Source of the DNA: Cryptomeria japonica
Taxonomy: Eukaryota > Streptophyta > Pinopsida > Cupressales > Cupressaceae
Assembly: GCF_030272615.1 (NCBI RefSeq)
Contig: NC_081415.1
Coordinates: 262,744,925-262,808,924, forward strand
Direction: 5' to 3'
Length of the DNA: 64,000 nucleotides
Shown here: positions 60,243 through 64,000 of the stretch, piece by piece
Position numbering within the stretch: position 1 is the first letter of the stretch
How the letters are laid out: every line of letters starts with the position of its first letter
Notes under the pieces: generated by a model
The model's input: the letters and a program-made list of their open reading frames with translations, nothing else
What the model was told of the DNA's origin: nothing
Databases searched by the model: none
Translations under genes and position numbers: made by a program

Positions 60243-62600
60243 CCACCACCACCACCACCACCACCACCATCATCGTCTTTGTCATCGTCATCACCATCAT
60301 CACCATCACCATCACTATTACCATCACCATCATAAGCTTCTTCTTCTTCATCATCATTGAGAAATTGTCAATCGTGATCATCTTCTACATCTTCGGTATC
60401 TTTTTCTTCCATCACATTATACTTTATCGGCTTTCCTCTTGGATCATGTCTAACAACAAATGCCCAACCTGGTTTATGTGGAACCTTTGAGTAAAATACC
60501 TGCTCACATTGGCTTGGAAGAACATAGGGCTCATCCCAAATTGGTTCAAATGACCTTGCATTAACCATTGTAAAACCATTATCATGTTCAATAACAGTTC
60601 TATCAGGATCATTTTTATTCAATCATAGCATGTACCATTTGACGAGGAACAAAACTAATTAGAAGGAATTAATGTCACACTCAAGTATATCATCCAAAAT
60701 GCCATAGTATCAATTTTGAGACTGTTGAGGATGTATATCATTTCTTGATGAAATATTGTCACCTCAAAGACTGCAGTGATGCTAGAATCACAAGTTTTCT
60801 TCGTGTCATCCAACTTTTTTATGAAAAATTTATGACTATTGCAGCACATAGCGTTGTGGTGTTTGATCTGCAATATGTCAAACATGTAAAATTTATTGCA
60901 TTGTGAGCTGATAAACATATGGGTGTAATAAATTTATACGTACCTGTTTATCTCTTAAACCATATGCTAAATCAATTTCCCTTTGCGTAACATTGGAATC
61001 TTCATTACGATGAGCTTCTTTAACCAATGAAGCCACACCTTCCCATGTTAATGTGTAACCAAAATGTTGACAACATTCAATCCATACTATCATCCAATCA
61101 AGATTGTTTACAATATACAAATGTAGTGCATCCCACTCTCGACCAACTGTACAAAAAATAAATAGACATCTTACAACTGATTTATTTTGAAGATTAAGAA
61201 TTAATTAATTACAATAACATCTTATAATTACCTCTCACTTTCCTCAATCTACCTTTCCTCGTCAAGTACTACCCTTCGAATTTGTTAATGGGGTTGGGAT
61301 CCCAAATGCGATCCATGTGGATCTTTTCTGCAAACTTAGGAAGATATTCAGAAATGTACACCATAGTTTGGTATACCATATATACCTCATCCATAGAACC
61401 CTCAGGATGTGCTTTTTGTCGAACCAAAGTCTTCAAAAATTTCAAGTGCCTCTCAACCATCCACATTGACCTAGTGTGTACAGGTCCACATAATTCAATC
61501 TCCTCAACTTGGTGTATGAGGTAGTGTTCTTGTGCATTGAAAAAAGCTGGAGGTAGACACTTTTGCATTTCATACATTATATGAGGAATTTTTCTCTTCC
61601 AATATTTTATATCTTCTTTATGGATTTCTTTACATGACAACCACCTACAAGATATTCAAGACACAAAAAAAAATATTACATAACAAGTAAAACAAATCAC
61701 AAATATAATATCTATACAACGAACTAAACAAATATCACTACTTACCTCATGTATTTTCCAAGATCATATATGACTTGCTTGACATTATTGTCGAAGTTGT
61801 TTGGGAGAGATAGAGGTAGAATGTACTGCAACAATTATAAAATTATCTTTTCATTTTTTTATAACATAATACAATGAAAAGTACATGCGCAATACTTAAA
61901 TACATAGTAAAAACATAAGAACATGAACTACCTTAATGAAGGTATGCCAATCATGCATTTTCATCCCTATCCCAAATTCACTTTTCTTTGATATGAGATT
62001 GTTTATGTTCGCAACAAATCCTATGGGAAATCAATTTTTTCGTATGACTTCTTTTATAGCATTGCTTTGTTGGTCCGTTAATAACCAAGGAAGCTCACTT
62101 ATATTAATCTGGTCTCCATGACTATTTGATTGAATGACATTTATCATTGCATGATTGGAATCCAGAATGTCACTACATATTTTGACAATTTTTTCTTTGT
62201 CATGCCTTCCATCCAATATTTTCCATAGTGTCTTTGTTATATTATTTCCAATATGCATAGTATCAAACAAATGCACAATTTGTAACTGCTTGTAGTAGGG
62301 CAACCTACTACATTATCGAGGATAACTTTTTAGTCCCTTAGGAAGGTGTTCATGTATGCCTTCACGACCTTCATGATCATCAATCACATCATCAGTAAAC
62401 AAAACAAAATAGAAAAGATGTTTTATGGCATAAACCATTAGATGGAATGATATTACCTTGACGATTAATTATATTATATTCCAACTTCCACAGGTGAGGT
62501 GTCATTCTTTGTGGCTTTGATGTATTCTCTTCTTTGCCATTGAAAAGATGTTTTTTAGTATTTCGATACATGATTTTTGTGGAGAAAGTGCCTATACTTG
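60156..62600 (-). pseudogene. CACTA Tnp2 transposase, 5' part missing, several exons
   Basis: Minus-strand exons: about 62303-61935 (LPYYKQLQIVHLFDTMHIGN, ending GMKMHDWHTFIK then GTAG), 61827-61745 (YILPLSLPNNFDNNVKQVIY), about 61645-61270 (KCLPPAFFNAQEHYLIHQVE and CGPVHTRSMWMVERHLKFLK, the DUF4218 region), 61148-60948 (ending at GTACGT), and the DUF4216 region at about 60890-60368 (YYGILDDILECD; YVLPSQCEQVFYSKVPHKPG). Sequence upstream at 62392-62600 reads FSTKIMYRNTKKHLFNGKEE, like the Tnp2 middle region. Stops and frame changes lie in the DUF4216 part. Tnp2 carries out excision and insertion. The catalytic N-terminal half lies beyond the LTR that starts at 62601, outside the window. Confidence 0.85.
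60195..60360 (-). repeat. Trinucleotide microsatellite in the transposase 3' end (Asp/Gly coding)
   Basis: The plus strand has (CAT)n, about 11 units, then (CAC)n, about 8 units, then mixed CAT/CAC/GTC. On the minus strand, in the same frame as DUF4216 but after a TGA near 60368, it reads as Glu, Asp and Gly runs. Confidence 0.9.
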
Positions 62601-64000
62601 TAGTACCCCTACTCATTTGAACTCATTAGACTCATATTTTATTATTGTTTGTTTTCAAAGGATACATTACCATGATGTGTTATTCAGATTTTATGACATT
62701 ATTTCATGCTTTATCTGGATATGAGATGAGTAATTTATTGCAGTATTTCAGTACTTGTGATTTATGGCATTTTATGGATTATTGCTATGTACTGACACTT
62801 TACTTTATCTATGCAATGTGGAATTATATGTTGTGTGTCTAAGAGTGTATTGGATGCAAGGGAACGACTTTCCTTCACTCATTTTGGTGAGACAAGGAAC
62901 ATCGCGATTCTCTTTCATCGGTGTGTATGTCATGTTTTCTATATTGTATATATGCATGTGTGGTTTGGTGATGCAGGATATTATAGGTACAAGTACTGGG
63001 TAGGTACGAGGTATCGTCTCCACCTGGCTTCACAGGTCTGAGAGTGCCTTATATTTTCTGATGGAAGTGGAGGAGATAGTAGTTGACCCTATTTTACTCA
63101 TTTACACTCGTGTGAGTGTCGTCAGTTGGTCGTCCAATCAGTTAGTTCGACCTTCCTATTTTGTCGTTTGATCTTTTTATGAGTATTTGCTTGAGATTTG
63201 TTCAATTTGTGTGTTTTAGTCGATTTGATTAATTAATTAAGTTATGGAGTTATCTCATAGTTGATTTATGTATGCATTGAGATTATAAATTTAACTAATT
63301 AAAAGAAGTTATTAAATTAAGTTGCAAGCTGTATGATATTAAAAATATATTTTATTTAAATTTTAGTGAAAAATAATTTAGATTAATTTCATTTATTGTT
63401 CATAGAATTTTAAATAAACAAAAGAATAAAAGAATAAATAAATAAATGAATAAAAGAACTAATTAGAATTAAAGTATTGCTTTAATTTCTTTATTTAGAA
63501 AATTAATTAATTTGCATGAGAAAAGAAAAAGAAAGAAAAATAATTTTTAATTATTGCATGTTAACTTATCCCTTTGTTAGAAAATTGGAAAAGAAAAGAA
63601 AATTGTTTTTATTACTAAATTTAGGTTTTTGGAAAAAATATATTCAACCTAGAATTTTAGTTTAAAAAGAGGAATAGGTCATTATTTTAGGATACATAGG
63701 AAACAGGTCAGGGATTTAGATGGAGAAATTTATTTGGAAGCTTGTTGAAAAGATTAGGGCTCTTCTACAGATTTCTTCCAGGAAAGCTATACCAGGTTGG
63801 GTGGCTTCTTTTGATTGTTGTTTTAAGAAAATATTTCTATTTCTTCTACCTTCTGAATGATGTGTGTGTTAAGATGATTGTCATAGCCTGTCTGATTAAT
63901 TTTGTTCTTAGCTAAAGTCCATACCTGAAGTTAATTTCTAGTTTAATGGAAAGAAGTTATTTCTGGATGTTTGTCAAGAATTTTGTCAAGAATTTTGTTG
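62601..64000 (+). mobile_element. Giant LTR, 5' part, inserted in the CACTA transposase and running off the window
   Basis: It starts TGTAGTACCCCTACTC at 62601, directly after transposase coding sequence. The first 650 bp align with 25354-26000, including TATATATGCATGTG, ATAGGTACAAG, GAGGTATCGTCTCCACCTGG and CTTCACAGGTCTGAG. The likely left target 5-mer is ATACT. Whether it is a solo LTR or a full element cannot be told, because its end is outside the window. The far part (63260-64000) is AT-rich with ATTTATTTAG-type repeats. Confidence 0.8.
62940..63040 (+). promoter_or_regulatory. Candidate core promoter block of the giant LTR at 62601
   Basis: TATTGTATATATGCATGTG is followed by GATGCAGGATATTATAGG, TACAAG and then CTTCACAGGTCTGAG. 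It matches the block of the solo LTR at 25706-25810. Confidence 0.4.

Larger units (their letters stand above)
50875..62600 (-). mobile_element. CACTA (En/Spm-type) DNA transposon, 5' part cut off by an LTR insertion
   Basis: The left terminus reads CACTAGTACATTTGGGGC on the plus strand, followed by subterminal repeats to about 51370. Genes lie on the minus strand: a multi-exon second gene (about 55400-59130) and the Tnp2 transposase (60156-62600). A 3-bp ACT precedes the terminus, but the other end is not in the window, so the target duplication cannot be checked. The transposase is interrupted at 62600 by a giant LTR. The size in the window is 11.7 kb. Confidence 0.85.

Noticed and set aside
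60148-60490. Poly-Met and poly-Ile/Thr frames of 77-102 codons
   Set aside because: These are off-frame readings of the CAT/CAC microsatellite inside the transposase tail.

Overview
This window looks like intergenic DNA of a large-genome seed plant, possibly a gymnosperm (that placement is an inference). It is AT-rich and almost wholly built from nested, decayed transposable elements. No intact host gene, tRNA, rRNA or CRISPR array was found. All large families are plant types: Ty3/gypsy-like LTR elements, a large non-coding LTR element (LARD-like), a plant LINE and a CACTA transposon. None has an intact coding set.

Layout, left to right. 1-793: edge sequence and a (GA)n microsatellite. 794-13812: a 13.0 kb minus-strand LARD-like retrotransposon (LTRs of 4.8 kb, 3.4 kb non-coding interior, tRNA-iMet type primer site, polypurine tract) set in the (GA)n tract. 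13813-15330: tandem duplications, a degenerate palindromic 20-bp array and microsatellites. 16217-23127: minus-strand non-autonomous LTR element B with 1.2 kb LTRs, gag remnants and a 66-bp (22-codon) repeat array. 23327-24660: plus-strand gag-like pseudogene (coiled coil, G-patch, two CCHC knuckles) followed at once by a polypurine tract and a TATA-bearing LTR start. 25354-29280: a 3.9 kb solo LTR splitting an older reading frame.

31517-45292: a roughly 2 kb long-terminal-inverted-repeat element, split by the 11.8 kb minus-strand Ty3/gypsy element D (32060-43845, perfect CATAC target duplication). D keeps gag, zinc knuckle, protease and the last part of integrase, but shows no reverse transcriptase, RNase H or integrase core. 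In its 3' region, antisense to its own genes, lies a plant mobile domain (PMD) sequence beside two minisatellites.

46940-49360: a plant LINE (ORF1 with DUF4283-like region and CCHC knuckle, then the APE endonuclease), truncated by an unclassified LTR-like block. 50875 to about 62600: a minus-strand CACTA transposon with a CACTAGTA terminus, subterminal repeats, a multi-exon second gene of Transposase_24 type and a Tnp2 transposase. Its 5' part is cut off by another large LTR (62601 to the window end) related to the solo LTR at 25354.

The relative order of some events can be read. The LTRs of D differ by about 2.5 percent by eye. Those of the LARD and of B differ by about 9-10 percent in the parts compared, so D is much younger. 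All alignments here were made by eye; percentages and boundaries are approximate.
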